A stretch of DNA of 18,639 bases, from contig DAINBU010000102.1 in NCBI GenBank assembly GCA_036732755.1, positions 1 through 18,639 of the forward strand. Direction: 5' to 3'. This DNA comes from DASRRB01 sp036732755 (GTDB lineage: Bacteria > Planctomycetota > B15-G4 > SIAN01). The notes below the pieces were generated by a model that worked only from the letters and a program-made list of their open reading frames with translations, searched no databases and was not told where the DNA came from. Positions 1 through 7,438 of the stretch are shown here, piece after piece (the stretch's first letter is position 1; every line of letters starts with the position of its first letter). The position numbers and the translations under genes are program-made.

Positions 1-2
1 AG

Positions 3-1571
3 TCGACGCAGGTGAGCCAGCACGAGCTCGACTCCCCCGCCGCCGTCGACGCCGTCCTGATCGACCGCCGGCGCGAGGACGTCTACGCCGCCACCGCCGA
101 CGGGCGCCTGCTCTGGTGGTCGCTCGGCTCGGGCGATTCGGGGCCGCAGGTCTACTCGGTCGGCGCCCCGGTCACCGCCTTCTCGCTCCTGCTCGGCGAC
201 CAGGCGCTCGTGCTCGGGCAGGCCGACGGCTCCCTCTCGGTCTGGTTCCGCGTGGCGCGCTCGGGCGAGCGGCCGCGCCTCGAGCGCGTCCGCGCCTTCC
301 CGCATCTCGACGGCGCCGTGCGCCTGATCGCGCCGTCGGCGCGCGACCGCACCTTCTGGGCGCAGGACGACGCCGGCCACGCCGTGCTGTGCTACTCGAC
401 GTCGGAGCGCGTGCTGTGGAGCGGTGACAGTCCCGCGCAGACGGCGAGCGCCGCCGCGCTGTCGCCCAAGATGAACGGCGCCATCGTCGCGACGGCCGGC
501 TCCTTCGCGGCGCTCGACGTCGACAGCCGCCATCCGGAGGCGAGCCTCAGCTCCTACTTCCGGCCGGTCTGGTACGAGGGCTACGACGGCCCCGAGCACG
601 TCTGGCAGTCGAGCTCGGGGAGCGACGAGTCGGAGCCGAAGCTCGGCCTGATGCCGCTCGTGTTCGGGACGCTCAAGGCGACGCTCTTCTCGCTCCTCTT
701 CGCCGTCCCGCTCGCGCTGCTCGCCGCCATGTACACCTCGCAGTTCATGCACTGGAAGCTCAAGCGCGTCGTGAAGCCGGTGGTCGAGATCATGGCCGCG
801 CTGCCGAGCGTGGTGCTCGGCTTCCTGGCCGGGCTGTGGCTCGCGCCGCGCGTCGCGAGCTACTTCCTCGCGGTGCCGCTCGCCCTGGTCGTCGTGCCGG
901 TCGCGGTGCTGGTCGCCAGCGCGCTCGGCCAGCGGCTGCCCGCCACGCTGCGCCACCGCTTCCCCGACGGCATCGGGTCGATCGCCTCGATCGGCGTCGT
1001 CGCGCTGGCGATCGGGCTGTGCGTCCTCGCCTGCCGGCCGCTCGAGGCGGCCTGCTTCGGCGGCGACTTCGTCGCCTGGCTGCGCACCTCGCTCGGGATC
1101 GCGTACGACTCGAAGAACTGCGTCGTGCTCGGGCTCGCGATGGGCGTGGCGGTCGTCCCGATCATCTTCGCGATCGCGGAGGAGTCGTTCTCCAACGTCC
1201 CGAGCACGCTGGTGAGCGGCTCGCTCGCGCTCGGCGCCGACCGCTGGCACACCGTCACGCGCGTCGTGCTGCCGACCGCGAGCGCCGGCCTCTTCAGCGC
1301 GGTGATGATCGGATTCGGGCGCGCCATCGGCGAGACGATGATCGTCGTGATGGCGAGCGGCAACACGCCCATCATGGACTGGAGCATGCTGCGCGGGCTG
1401 CGCAGCCTCTCCGCCAACATCGCGACCGAGATCCCCGAAGCGCCCGACGGCGGCACGCTCTACCACACACTCTTCCTCGCAACACTGCTCCTCTTCATGC
1501 TCACCTTCGTCGTCAACACCGCCGCGGAACTGGTCCGCCAGCACCTGCGGCAGAAGTACGCGCGCCTGTGA
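3..1571 (+). CDS. pstC: Phosphate ABC transporter permease PstC, long form (5' partial)
   Basis: Inner-membrane permease subunit of the high-affinity phosphate importer PstSCAB. The frame is open to the left edge, so the true start lies outside the window; a GTG at 12 is in frame but need not be the start. Counting from that GTG, residues 1-205 are a non-membrane region with beta-propeller-like patches (GRLLWWSL near 31, DGSLSVWF near 72). Membrane segments start near 215, and the binding-protein-dependent permease EAA loop is at about 389-425 (EESFSNVP, SLALGAD, VVLP), followed by GRAIGETM. Long PstC proteins with a large soluble domain are known in Pseudomonas and relatives; the short enteric form lacks it. 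The stop overlaps the pstA start (GTGA), which indicates translational coupling. The function is secure; the role of the N-terminal domain is unknown. Confidence 0.93.
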   Translation, partial: STQVSQHELDSPAAVDAVLIDRRREDVYAATADGRLLWWSLGSGDSGPQVYSVGAPVTAFSLLLGDQALVLGQADGSLSVWFRVARSGERPRLERVRAFPHLDGAVRLIAPSARDRTFWAQDDAGHAVLCYSTSERVLWSGDSPAQTASAAALSPKMNGAIVATAGSFAALDVDSRHPEASLSSYFRPVWYEGYDGPEHVWQSSSGSDESEPKLGLMPLVFGTLKATLFSLLFAVPLALLAAMYTSQFMHWKLKRVVKPVVEIMAALPSVVLGFLAGLWLAPRVASYFLAVPLALVVVPVAVLVASALGQRLPATLRHRFPDGIGSIASIGVVALAIGLCVLACRPLEAACFGGDFVAWLRTSLGIAYDSKNCVVLGLAMGVAVVPIIFAIAEESFSNVPSTLVSGSLALGADRWHTVTRVVLPTASAGLFSAVMIGFGRAIGETMIVVMASGNTPIMDWSMLRGLRSLSANIATEIPEAPDGGTLYHTLFLATLLLFMLTFVVNTAAELVRQHLRQKYARL

Positions 1572-3238
1572 CGACCGCGGCGACGAAGCGCATCGGCCGC
1601 CCGGACGGAGCTCCGCCGAGGACGCCGCACGGCCGCCACTTCATCGCGCTGTGCGGCGGCGCGCTCGGCTTCTGCCTCCTGCTCGTGATCGGGCAGGTGG
1701 TGCTGATCGGCTCGCAGGGGCTCGCCTACTTCTGGCAGGCCGACCTCGAGCTCTTCACCCTCGACGACGGCGCGCGGCTGCTCGGCGAGGTGACCGCGCG
1801 CGAGACCTACTCCCCGCCCGACGCGGCGGGGCTCGTCGAGAAGCCGGCCCGCATCCAGCTCCACGTCGCCAACCGCGACCTCGGCGCGAGCGACTTCGTC
1901 TGGGTCGACGAGCGGCGCATCGTCGCGCGCACCTTCCCCGCCGACGCGGCGCTGCTGCAGCGGGTCGAGTGGGGCGACTTCCACGGCTTCGTCCGCCGCC
2001 TGCGGCGCGGCGAGCAGGTCGTCGCCGAGGGCGAGGCAGCGTGGGCGGCCCTGCTCGCGCGCGTGGACGCGGGCGACGCGCTGCGCGCGCAGCTGCAAGC
2101 GCTCGAGAAGGGCGAGCTCGACGACGTGAACCACGAGCTCGAGAAGGCGCGCCTGGCCGAGCGGCGAGTCGAGCTCGACGCCCCCGCCGCGCCGGAGCGC
2201 GAGCGCCGCCTCGCGGCGATCGCCGCCGAGCGGACGCGCCTCGACGCGCGCTTCCGCGCCATCGCGGAGCGGACCGCCGCGCTGCGCGCCGAGCTCGACG
2301 CCGAGGTGGTCGACCTCGTCACCGCGTCGGGGCAGGAGAAGTCGCTCCCGACCGGGGCGATCCTCTCGGCGATCCGCCCCGACGGGATGGGCGTCTTCGC
2401 CAAGTCGGGGCTCTACCTGCGGCGCGTCTGGGAGTTCCTGGCCGACGACCCGCGCGAGTCGAACACGGAGGGGGGCATCTTCCCGGCGATCTTCGGCACC
2501 GTGCTGATGGTCTTCCTGATGTCGATCGCGGTGGTGCCGCTCGGCGTCCTCGCCGCGCTCTACCTGCGCGAGTACGCGCGCCAGGGGCTGATGGTCCGGA
2601 TCGTCCGCATCGCGGTGAACAACCTGGCGGGCGTTCCGTCGATCGTGTTCGGCGTCTTCGGCCTCGGCTTCTTCGTCTACGGGATCGGCGGCACCATCGA
2701 CAGTCTCTTCTTCGAGGAGGCGCTGCCGCGCGCGACCTTCGGCACCGGCGGCATCCTGTGGGCCGCGCTCACGCTCGCGCTGCTCACGGTCCCGGTCGTG
2801 ATCGTCGCGACGGAGGAGGGGCTCGCGGCCGTGCCTCGGGCGGTGCGCGAGGGATCGCTCGCGCTCGGCGCGACCAAGTTCGAGACGATCTGGCGCGTCG
2901 TGCTGCCGGCCGCCGCGCCCGGGATGCTGACCGGGTTGATCCTCGCGATCGCGCGCGCCGCCGGCGAAGTGGCGCCGCTCATGATCGTCGGGATGGTGAA
3001 GCTCGCGCCCGCGCTCCCGATCGACCGCCACGCCCCCTTCCTGCACCTCGAGAACAAGTTCATGCACCTCGGCTTCCACATCTTCGACGTCGGCTTCCAG
3101 AGCCCCAACGTCGAGGCGACCAAGCCTCTGGTCTTCGCCACCGCGTTCCTGCTGCTGGTCCTGGTGGTCGCCATGAACCTGACGGCCATCACCGTCCGCA
3201 ACCGCCTGCGGCGGCGCTACGCGTCGAGCGGGGTGTGA
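1568..3238 (+). CDS. pstA: Phosphate ABC transporter permease PstA, long form
   Basis: Second inner-membrane permease of the Pst phosphate importer, 556 residues; short PstA proteins are about 300. The GTG start at 1568 shares the sequence GTGA with the pstC stop, which fixes the start better than the far-upstream starts in the same open frame. TM1 is near residues 26-50. Residues 51-300 are soluble, with an Ala/Glu/Arg-rich coiled coil at about 158-245. The remaining transmembrane helices follow from about 305. The EAA loop is at 416-452 (ATEEGLAAVP, SLALGATKFET, WRVVLPAAAPG) and AAGEVAPLM follows it. The soluble insert corresponds to the N-terminal extension (DUF3333-type) of Pseudomonas PstA. 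A matching enlargement in PstC suggests the two domains pack together. Confidence 0.95.
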   Translation: MTTAATKRIGRPDGAPPRTPHGRHFIALCGGALGFCLLLVIGQVVLIGSQGLAYFWQADLELFTLDDGARLLGEVTARETYSPPDAAGLVEKPARIQLHVANRDLGASDFVWVDERRIVARTFPADAALLQRVEWGDFHGFVRRLRRGEQVVAEGEAAWAALLARVDAGDALRAQLQALEKGELDDVNHELEKARLAERRVELDAPAAPERERRLAAIAAERTRLDARFRAIAERTAALRAELDAEVVDLVTASGQEKSLPTGAILSAIRPDGMGVFAKSGLYLRRVWEFLADDPRESNTEGGIFPAIFGTVLMVFLMSIAVVPLGVLAALYLREYARQGLMVRIVRIAVNNLAGVPSIVFGVFGLGFFVYGIGGTIDSLFFEEALPRATFGTGGILWAALTLALLTVPVVIVATEEGLAAVPRAVREGSLALGATKFETIWRVVLPAAAPGMLTGLILAIARAAGEVAPLMIVGMVKLAPALPIDRHAPFLHLENKFMHLGFHIFDVGFQSPNVEATKPLVFATAFLLLVLVVAMNLTAITVRNRLRRRYASSGV

Positions 3239-3249
3239 CCGGAGTCGCC

Positions 3250-4125
3250 ATGATCCAAAAGAGCCTGCGCCCGTCGCACGCGCCGCCGGAGCCCCGGACC
3301 GTCGGATCCCGAGAGGCACGCACCCCCATGCCCGACTCGCCCGCCCCCCCGGACAGAGGCGCGAACGCGTCCGACATCGTGCTCGAGGTCGACCGCCTCT
3401 CCCTCTACTACGGCGCGTCGCGCGCGCTCGACGCGATCTCGCTCAGGATCCCGCGCAAGCGCATCACCGCGTTCATCGGCCCTTCGGGCTGCGGCAAGTC
3501 GACGCTGCTGCGCTGCTGCAACCGCATGAACGACCTGGTCGACGGCGTGCGCACCGAGGGCGACGTGCGCTTCGACGGCGTGAGCATCCTCGGCCCCGAC
3601 GTCGAGGTGAACGAGCTGCGCAAGCGCATCGGGAAGGTGTTCCAGAAGTCGAACCCGTTCCCGAAGTCGATCTACGACAACGTCGCGTACGGTCCGCGCG
3701 TGCACGGCGTGACCGGCCGCTCCACGCTCGACGCCATCGTGGAGAAGAGCCTGCGCGGCGCCGCGCTGTGGGACGAGGTGAAGGACCGGCTCCACGAGAG
3801 CGCGCTGGGGATGTCGGGCGGCCAGCAGCAGCGCCTTTGCATCGCGCGCGCGATCGCGGTCGAGCCCGAGGTGGTCCTGCTCGACGAGCCGTGCTCCGCG
3901 CTCGACCCGGTGGCGACCGCGAAGGTCGAGGACCTGATGCTCGAGCTGGTGAAGGACTTCACGCTCGTCATCGTCACCCACAACATGCAGCAGGCGTCGC
4001 GCGTCTCCGACTTCACCGCCTTCCTCTACCTCGGGAAGATGGTCGAGTTCGGCGAGACCGACGAGCTCTTCGTGAACCCGCGCGAGAAGCAGACCGAGGA
4101 CTACATCACCGGCCGCTTCGGCTGA
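3250..4125 (+). CDS. pstB: Phosphate ABC transporter ATP-binding protein PstB
   Basis: ATPase that powers PstCA phosphate import; cytoplasmic face of the inner membrane. From ATG 3250 it is 291 residues: Walker A GPSGCGKST at 77-85, Q-loop Gln132 (VFQKSNPFP, typical of PstB), signature MSGGQQQR at 188-195, Walker B VVLLDEP at 208-214, H-loop His244 (THNMQQA). The start at 3250 has GGAG five bases upstream and lies 11 bases after the pstA stop. An in-frame ATG at 3328 would give 265 residues, nearer the usual 250-280, but its GAGAGG is 11 bases away. The first 40 residues are low-complexity and not needed for the fold, so the start is less certain than the identity. It is the last clear member of the pstCAB unit. 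Confidence 0.95.
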   Translation: MIQKSLRPSHAPPEPRTVGSREARTPMPDSPAPPDRGANASDIVLEVDRLSLYYGASRALDAISLRIPRKRITAFIGPSGCGKSTLLRCCNRMNDLVDGVRTEGDVRFDGVSILGPDVEVNELRKRIGKVFQKSNPFPKSIYDNVAYGPRVHGVTGRSTLDAIVEKSLRGAALWDEVKDRLHESALGMSGGQQQRLCIARAIAVEPEVVLLDEPCSALDPVATAKVEDLMLELVKDFTLVIVTHNMQQASRVSDFTAFLYLGKMVEFGETDELFVNPREKQTEDYITGRFG

Positions 4126-4217
4126 GCGGACGCCCCGGCGAGCGGACCGTCGGCGCGGGAGAGCGGCTGGCGGCGGGCCGTCCACGACGGCATCGTGTTC
4201 GCACGAACGCCTCCGTC

Positions 4218-4252
4218 GCGCCGCCCTGCCCCACCGCGCCTGCGGGCGGCGC
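4218..4252 (+). terminator. Hairpin between pstB and the HEAT-repeat gene
   Basis: A perfect 9-bp inverted repeat, GCGCCGCCC (4218-4226) and GGGCGGCGC (4244-4252), flanks a 17-base loop. It starts 92 bases after the pstB stop and ends 31 bases before the next ATG. There is no T-run, so it could be a terminator, an mRNA 3'-end stabiliser, or structure in the leader of the next gene. GC-rich DNA produces such repeats by chance fairly often. Confidence 0.35.
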
Positions 4253-4283
4253 CCGTCGAGAGCGGGTCCACCGGAGTCGAACC

Positions 4284-5315
4284 ATGACGTGGTCGTCCCT
4301 CGCGCTCGCGTTCGCCTTCGCACTCCCCTCCCCGTCCGACTGCCCCGCGTGCAAGCCCGACGCGACCTGCGGCCCGCACGCGCAGGCCGAGCAGAAGCTC
4401 CTCGAGACGGCGAAGCCGAAGCTGCGCTCGAAGGAGATCGCGGAGCGGAGGGCGGCGCTGCAGCAGGTCGCCGACCTCACCCAGGCGCACGCGAACGCGC
4501 CGAGCCGCGCCGTCGCCGACGCGCTCGCGATCGGGCTGCGCGACGACTCCTTCGACGTGCGCGCGATCGCGGCGCGCCTCCTCGGCCACGAGCAGCACCC
4601 CGACGCCGCGGTGCGCGCGCTCACCGGCGCGCTCGACGACATCCGCGAGGAGGTCGCGAAGCTCGGCAAGGGCGACGGCGCGCGCGGCGGCGGCGCGGCC
4701 TCCCTCACCTCCGAGTCGGGCAAGGCGTACGTCTCGGCCGTCTGCGAGGGGCTCGCCGCGCTGCCCGACGACCGCGCGGTCGACGGGCTCGCCGATCTGC
4801 TGCGCCAGCTCGAGCCGGGCGCGGCCGACGAAGTGGTCGTGCCGATCGTCCACGCGCTCGCGGCGCTCGACGCGCGCGAGGGGGTGCGCGCCCTCGTGCA
4901 GCGCTTCGTCTCGGCCGAGGGCTCGCGCAGCAAGTCGAAGGGCGGCGGCGCGGCGGGCGGCGCGGGGGGCGGCGCGGGGGGCGGCGCAGGAGGAGGCGGC
5001 GGCGGCGGCGGACGCGGTGGAGGGGCCGGAGGCGGCGGCGGGCGGCCCGGCGGCGGAGGGCGCGGCGGGAACGGCGACCGCGACGGCGACGGCTTCCGCG
5101 ACCGCGCCGCGAGCGAGGAGCAGAGGCGGGCGCTGCACGACGCGCTGCGCGGCGCCGCGGTCGGGAAGAAGCTCGACGACGCGCCCGAGTACGGCGACCG
5201 CGTCTCGCAGGCGTGGAAGGACTGGTTCGACAAGCACCAGTCGGCGTTCCGCGCCAAGCTCGGCAAGGTCGGCGGCGCGCCGGTGCCGGCGAACGGCGCT
5301 TCCGGCAGGAAGTAG
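4284..5315 (+). CDS. Secreted HEAT-repeat-like protein with Gly-rich linker, function unknown
   Basis: A 343-residue protein of unknown function. ATG 4284 is preceded by CCGGAG at seven bases. Residues 1-18 look like a short signal peptide (hydrophobic SLALAFAFAL). A Cys/His cluster follows: Cys20, Cys23, Cys29, His32. Residues 35-210 are alpha-helical and HEAT-like (LRDDSFDVRAIAARLLG at 85-101, then LADLLRQL and VHALAALDAREGVRAL). Residues 220-263 are almost pure glycine with a few Arg, Ala and Pro. Next comes an Asp-rich loop, DRDGDGFRD (265-273), resembling a DxDxDG calcium loop. The tail has AWKDWFDKH (310-318), similar to the Trp-x-x-Trp tail I associate with planctomycete HEAT proteins. 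It follows pstB by 158 bases on the same strand, so it may be co-transcribed with pst. HEAT repeats usually make scaffolds; no catalytic role is visible. Confidence 0.75.
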   Translation: MTWSSLALAFAFALPSPSDCPACKPDATCGPHAQAEQKLLETAKPKLRSKEIAERRAALQQVADLTQAHANAPSRAVADALAIGLRDDSFDVRAIAARLLGHEQHPDAAVRALTGALDDIREEVAKLGKGDGARGGGAASLTSESGKAYVSAVCEGLAALPDDRAVDGLADLLRQLEPGAADEVVVPIVHALAALDAREGVRALVQRFVSAEGSRSKSKGGGAAGGAGGGAGGGAGGGGGGGGRGGGAGGGGGRPGGGGRGGNGDRDGDGFRDRAASEEQRRALHDALRGAAVGKKLDDAPEYGDRVSQAWKDWFDKHQSAFRAKLGKVGGAPVPANGASGRK

Positions 5316-5317
5316 GA

Positions 5318-5338
5318 GCCGCCTCGCAGTCAGGCGGC
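5318..5338. terminator. Hairpin after the HEAT-repeat gene
   Basis: A perfect 7-bp stem, GCCGCCT (5318-5324) and AGGCGGC (5332-5338), encloses a 7-base loop and begins two bases after the HEAT-gene stop. The last bases of the converging transposase fragment, including its stop, fall inside it. No T-run follows on either strand. Its position makes it a plausible shared transcript end, but the evidence is structural only. Confidence 0.4.
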
Positions 5339-5797
5339 CGGGAGCGGCCCCCACGGCATCGAGAGCGCGATCCGGCGGCCGCGCAGAACGTCGTGGCTGC
5401 GCGCGGCGGCGAGGATCAGCCGGAACGCCTGCTCGTGCAGCGGCGTCGGCAGCCGCTTGCGCAGCAGCGTGAGCGTCGAGTGGTCGGGCGTCGGCTCGTT
5501 CGGGCCGAAGCCGAGGAAGCGGCGCAGCGAGAGGCTGTCGGCGCAGCGCCAGGCGAGCTCGCGCTGCGACGAGATCCCCTCGACCGCGCCGACGAAGAGC
5601 ATCCGGAAGTAGATCCCCGGCGGGATCGAGCGCCGGCCGCGGCGCTCCGCGTAGAAGCTGTGCGCGAGCTCCTCGATCGTGCGATCGAATCCCTCCGCCT
5701 CGAGGGCGAGCTCGAGCTTGTCGTAGAAGGCGCCGCGCGGCACGGGGCCGGCCGACGCCGCAGCCCGTCGCGAGGTGCGCTGTCGTCCGAGGGACAT
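5330..5797 (-). pseudogene. 5' fragment of an IS5/IS1182-type transposase
   Basis: This 155-residue ORF from ATG 5797 matches the N-terminal transposase domain (DUF772 type) by several recognisable blocks: AFYDKLELAL, IPPGIYFRMLFVG, GISSQRELAWRCADSLSLRRFLGF, and PTPDHSTLTLLRKRLP. Complete transposases of this kind are usually more than 400 residues and carry the DDE catalytic core after this point. Here the similarity stops after GRRIAL, where intact members continue into the first catalytic Asp region (DxTTLEANA-like). The ORF instead ends in ten unrelated residues. The break is therefore near 5362. No terminal inverted repeats or target duplications were found. It is most likely an inactive remnant, left between the porin and HEAT genes. 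Confidence 0.72.
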
Positions 5798-5808
5798 CGT
5801 CTCATCCG

Positions 5809-5822
5809 CCCTTCCGGAAGGG
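5809..5822. repeat. 14-bp perfect palindrome
   Basis: CCCTTCCGGAAGGG reads the same on both strands. It sits just upstream of the transposase-fragment ATG (5797) and just beyond the porin hairpin. Its - strand half, GGAAGGG, could also serve as a distant ribosome binding site for the fragment. Possible roles are a dimeric-regulator site, part of the transcript end, or a relic of the insertion element. Confidence 0.4.
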
Positions 5823-5859
5823 AGCGGGCCGGCCGCGCTCCGGGCGCGGCCGGCCCGCC
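5823..5859 (-). terminator. Strong hairpin terminator candidate for the porin gene
   Basis: The arms at 5824-5837 and 5845-5858 are perfectly complementary over 14 bp (GCGGGCCGGCCGCG and CGCGGCCGGCCCGC). A further C-G pair closes the 7-base gap to a 5-base loop. The hairpin lies 16 bases after the porin stop on the - strand. Downstream bases on that strand are CTCCCTTCC rather than a T-run, so it is either a U-less intrinsic terminator or an RNA-protecting 3' end. It is the strongest stem seen in the window. Confidence 0.65.
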
Positions 5860-5874
5860 GGTGCATCCGATCGA

Positions 5875-7314
5875 TCAGAACGCGACCTGCATGCGCATCT
5901 GGAGGATGTTCGACACGCCGCCCTGGCCGAGGCCGGGGTCATCGGTGGTCACGTCCGCGCGCGACAGGTCGAGCATGCAGCGGAAGTTGGTGTTGGCGTA
6001 CCAGTTCAGCCCGAGCGTCAGCACGTCGATCGAGCCGCCGCGCACGCCGGTCGCGAGGCTGCCGTCGGTCAGGTCGACGTTCGACCAGCGCAGCGCGACT
6101 TCCCACGCGCCCATGCCGCCGTTCACGAACGCGTTCTGCGTCGGCGAGATGCCGCCGAAGATCGCGTCGGCGCCCTTCCAGGCGCGCCGCTCGCCGGTCA
6201 GCGTGTAGGCGACCTGCGCGTAGTAGCCGCTGAAGGTCGGGTCGCTGATCGCGGTCGTGTTGGAGGTGTCGACCTTGTCGAGGTAGTACTCGCCCGAGCA
6301 CGCCCACGGCCCCTTGATGAAGGCCGCCTCGCCGCCGAGCTTGAGCTCGCCGTCGGCGGGAATGGCGCCGGTCGAGATCAACGTCGACATCAGGTGCGCC
6401 TCGGGATTCGAGGAGAAGGTGACGGTGGGCGTCGCCGTCGCGCCGCCGGTGGTCGGCGCCGCCGCGAACGAGCGCATCGACGCCGCCGCTCCGAGGTGCA
6501 CGAGGTCGCCCTCGTGGTACCACGGCAGGCCGGTGACGCGGCCGGTGAAGGCGTAGCCGCCGGTGCCCTTCACGCCGACGCCGTTGTCGCCCGAGTCGGG
6601 GCGGAAGACGCCGAGCGCGCCGGTGACGCGGTCGACCTTGGCCTCGTCCTTCATCTGCTCGCGGAGCACGAAGCCGACGCTGCGGCCGGGCAGGAAGGTG
6701 TTGGTCGGCGCGGCGAACTCGATCATCGCCATGTCGTTGTCGCTGGTCATCTGGTCGAGGCCGAACGGCTCGTAGAACTGGCCGCCGCGGATGTCGGGCA
6801 TCCACGCGCCGAGGTCGTAGAAGCCGACGTAGACGTCCTTCATCTGGGTGCCGTTGCCGCCGTTGCCGCCGCCGGCGAAGTCGTACTGCATCACGAACTC
6901 GCAGTGCTGGTAGGCCTTGCCGTTCAGGTTGATGCGCGCGCGCCGGATCTCGAAGCCGTTGGTCTGGCCGCCGATCAGGGTGCTCGTCCCGGCGTTGCCG
7001 GGCGTCGCGTAGATCCGGCTGTTCTCGAGGTCCCTCTCCGTGTCGTTGAACAGCGCTTCGAAATGGACGCGGCCGCCGACGCCGAAGGTGAAGTTCTTGT
7101 CGGCCGACTCGAACTTGAGGCCGTTCTTCCAGTAGGCACGCATCGTGTCGGGCGAGTTCAGCTTCTTCTCGAGGGCGTCGACCCGGTCCTTCAGCGTCGC
7201 CTCCTGCTTCAGCTTCTCCTCTTCCGTCCCCTGGCCGAGGGCGAGCCCGCCCACGACCTGGAGCGCAGCAATTCCGGCTGCGCAGCGGCCTGCCCGTTTC
7301 GCGAACGAATCCAT
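5875..7314 (-). CDS. Phosphate-selective porin, OprP/OprO family
   Basis: Outer-membrane anion channel predicted to admit phosphate to the periplasm for Pst. It is 479 residues, close to the family norm of 400-480. ATG 7314 is chosen because AAGGAGG lies four bases upstream. Residues 1-28 form a signal peptide (AAGIAALQVVGGLALGQG). Residues 30-52 are a charged coiled coil (EEEKLKQEATLKDRVDALEKK), as in periplasmic trimerisation segments of related porins. The barrel opens with the family block YWKNGLKFES, then FGVGGRVHFEALF and later FEIRRARINLNGK. It ends in MRMQVAF, with the terminal Phe recognised by the BAM machinery. A promoter with an 11-bp-repeat Pho-box candidate precedes it, and phoU lies 306 bases upstream. 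Polyphosphate versus phosphate preference cannot be told from sequence. Confidence 0.9.
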   Translation of the reverse strand: MDSFAKRAGRCAAGIAALQVVGGLALGQGTEEEKLKQEATLKDRVDALEKKLNSPDTMRAYWKNGLKFESADKNFTFGVGGRVHFEALFNDTERDLENSRIYATPGNAGTSTLIGGQTNGFEIRRARINLNGKAYQHCEFVMQYDFAGGGNGGNGTQMKDVYVGFYDLGAWMPDIRGGQFYEPFGLDQMTSDNDMAMIEFAAPTNTFLPGRSVGFVLREQMKDEAKVDRVTGALGVFRPDSGDNGVGVKGTGGYAFTGRVTGLPWYHEGDLVHLGAAASMRSFAAAPTTGGATATPTVTFSSNPEAHLMSTLISTGAIPADGELKLGGEAAFIKGPWACSGEYYLDKVDTSNTTAISDPTFSGYYAQVAYTLTGERRAWKGADAIFGGISPTQNAFVNGGMGAWEVALRWSNVDLTDGSLATGVRGGSIDVLTLGLNWYANTNFRCMLDLSRADVTTDDPGLGQGGVSNILQMRMQVAF

Positions 7315-7394
7315 GGATCCTCCTTCCAATCGGTCGGGTCCCGCGGGATGGCGGAGACGCTCCACAGACATCTCGCTCCCCGGGAATCCGCGGG

Positions 7395-7423
7395 AAGGTA
7401 GGGGCGCTTCGTGAAGCAATCAA
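7395..7423 (-). promoter_or_regulatory. Sigma-70-like promoter of the porin gene
   Basis: On the - strand, TTGATT (7418-7423) and TACCTT (7395-7400) are separated by exactly 17 bases. TTGATT matches four of six -35 consensus positions and TACCTT three of six in the -10. Transcription would start near 7388, giving a leader of about 74 bases. The weak -10 fits an activator-dependent promoter, and the candidate Pho box overlaps the -35. Confidence 0.55.
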
Positions 7424-7438
7424 GAGGATGCGGTGAAT
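7410..7438 (-). promoter_or_regulatory. Candidate Pho box at the porin promoter
   Basis: Read on the - strand, ATTCACC (7432-7438), CCTCTTG (7421-7427, degenerate) and CTTCACG (7410-7416) start 22 and 11 bases apart, an exact 11-bp period. The last heptamer is identical to both units of the repeat upstream of phoB. PhoB-type regulators bind head-to-tail 7-bp repeats with 4-bp spacers, and the Streptomyces PHO box (GTTCACC) is close to these units. The site overlaps the -35 element, the expected place for PhoB activation. Confidence 0.6.

Noticed and set aside
836..1567. Upstream extension of the pstA frame inside pstC
   Set aside because: Arg/Ala-rich shadow translation. The GTG at 1568 overlapping the pstC stop gives a clean family-like N terminus.
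1460..3319. 619-residue open frame on the - strand opposite pstA
   Set aside because: Composition is dominated by Arg, Asp, Glu and Gly in a non-protein-like pattern, a mirror of GC-rich coding on the other strand. pstA is unambiguous.
4197..4208. GTTCG-CA-CGAAC palindrome as a LexA/SOS box
   Set aside because: The half-site order (GTTC-N4-GAAC) is reversed from the Gram-positive LexA box (GAAC-N4-GTTC), and the following gene has no link to DNA repair.
4977..5070. GGC-rich stretch as a tandem DNA repeat or CRISPR-like array
   Set aside because: The units are irregular and keep the reading frame, encoding the poly-Gly linker of the HEAT protein.
4289..6208. 639-residue + frame across the HEAT gene and the porin 3' end
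   Set aside because: Arg-rich shadow of the HEAT gene, then reads antisense to the transposase fragment and porin.
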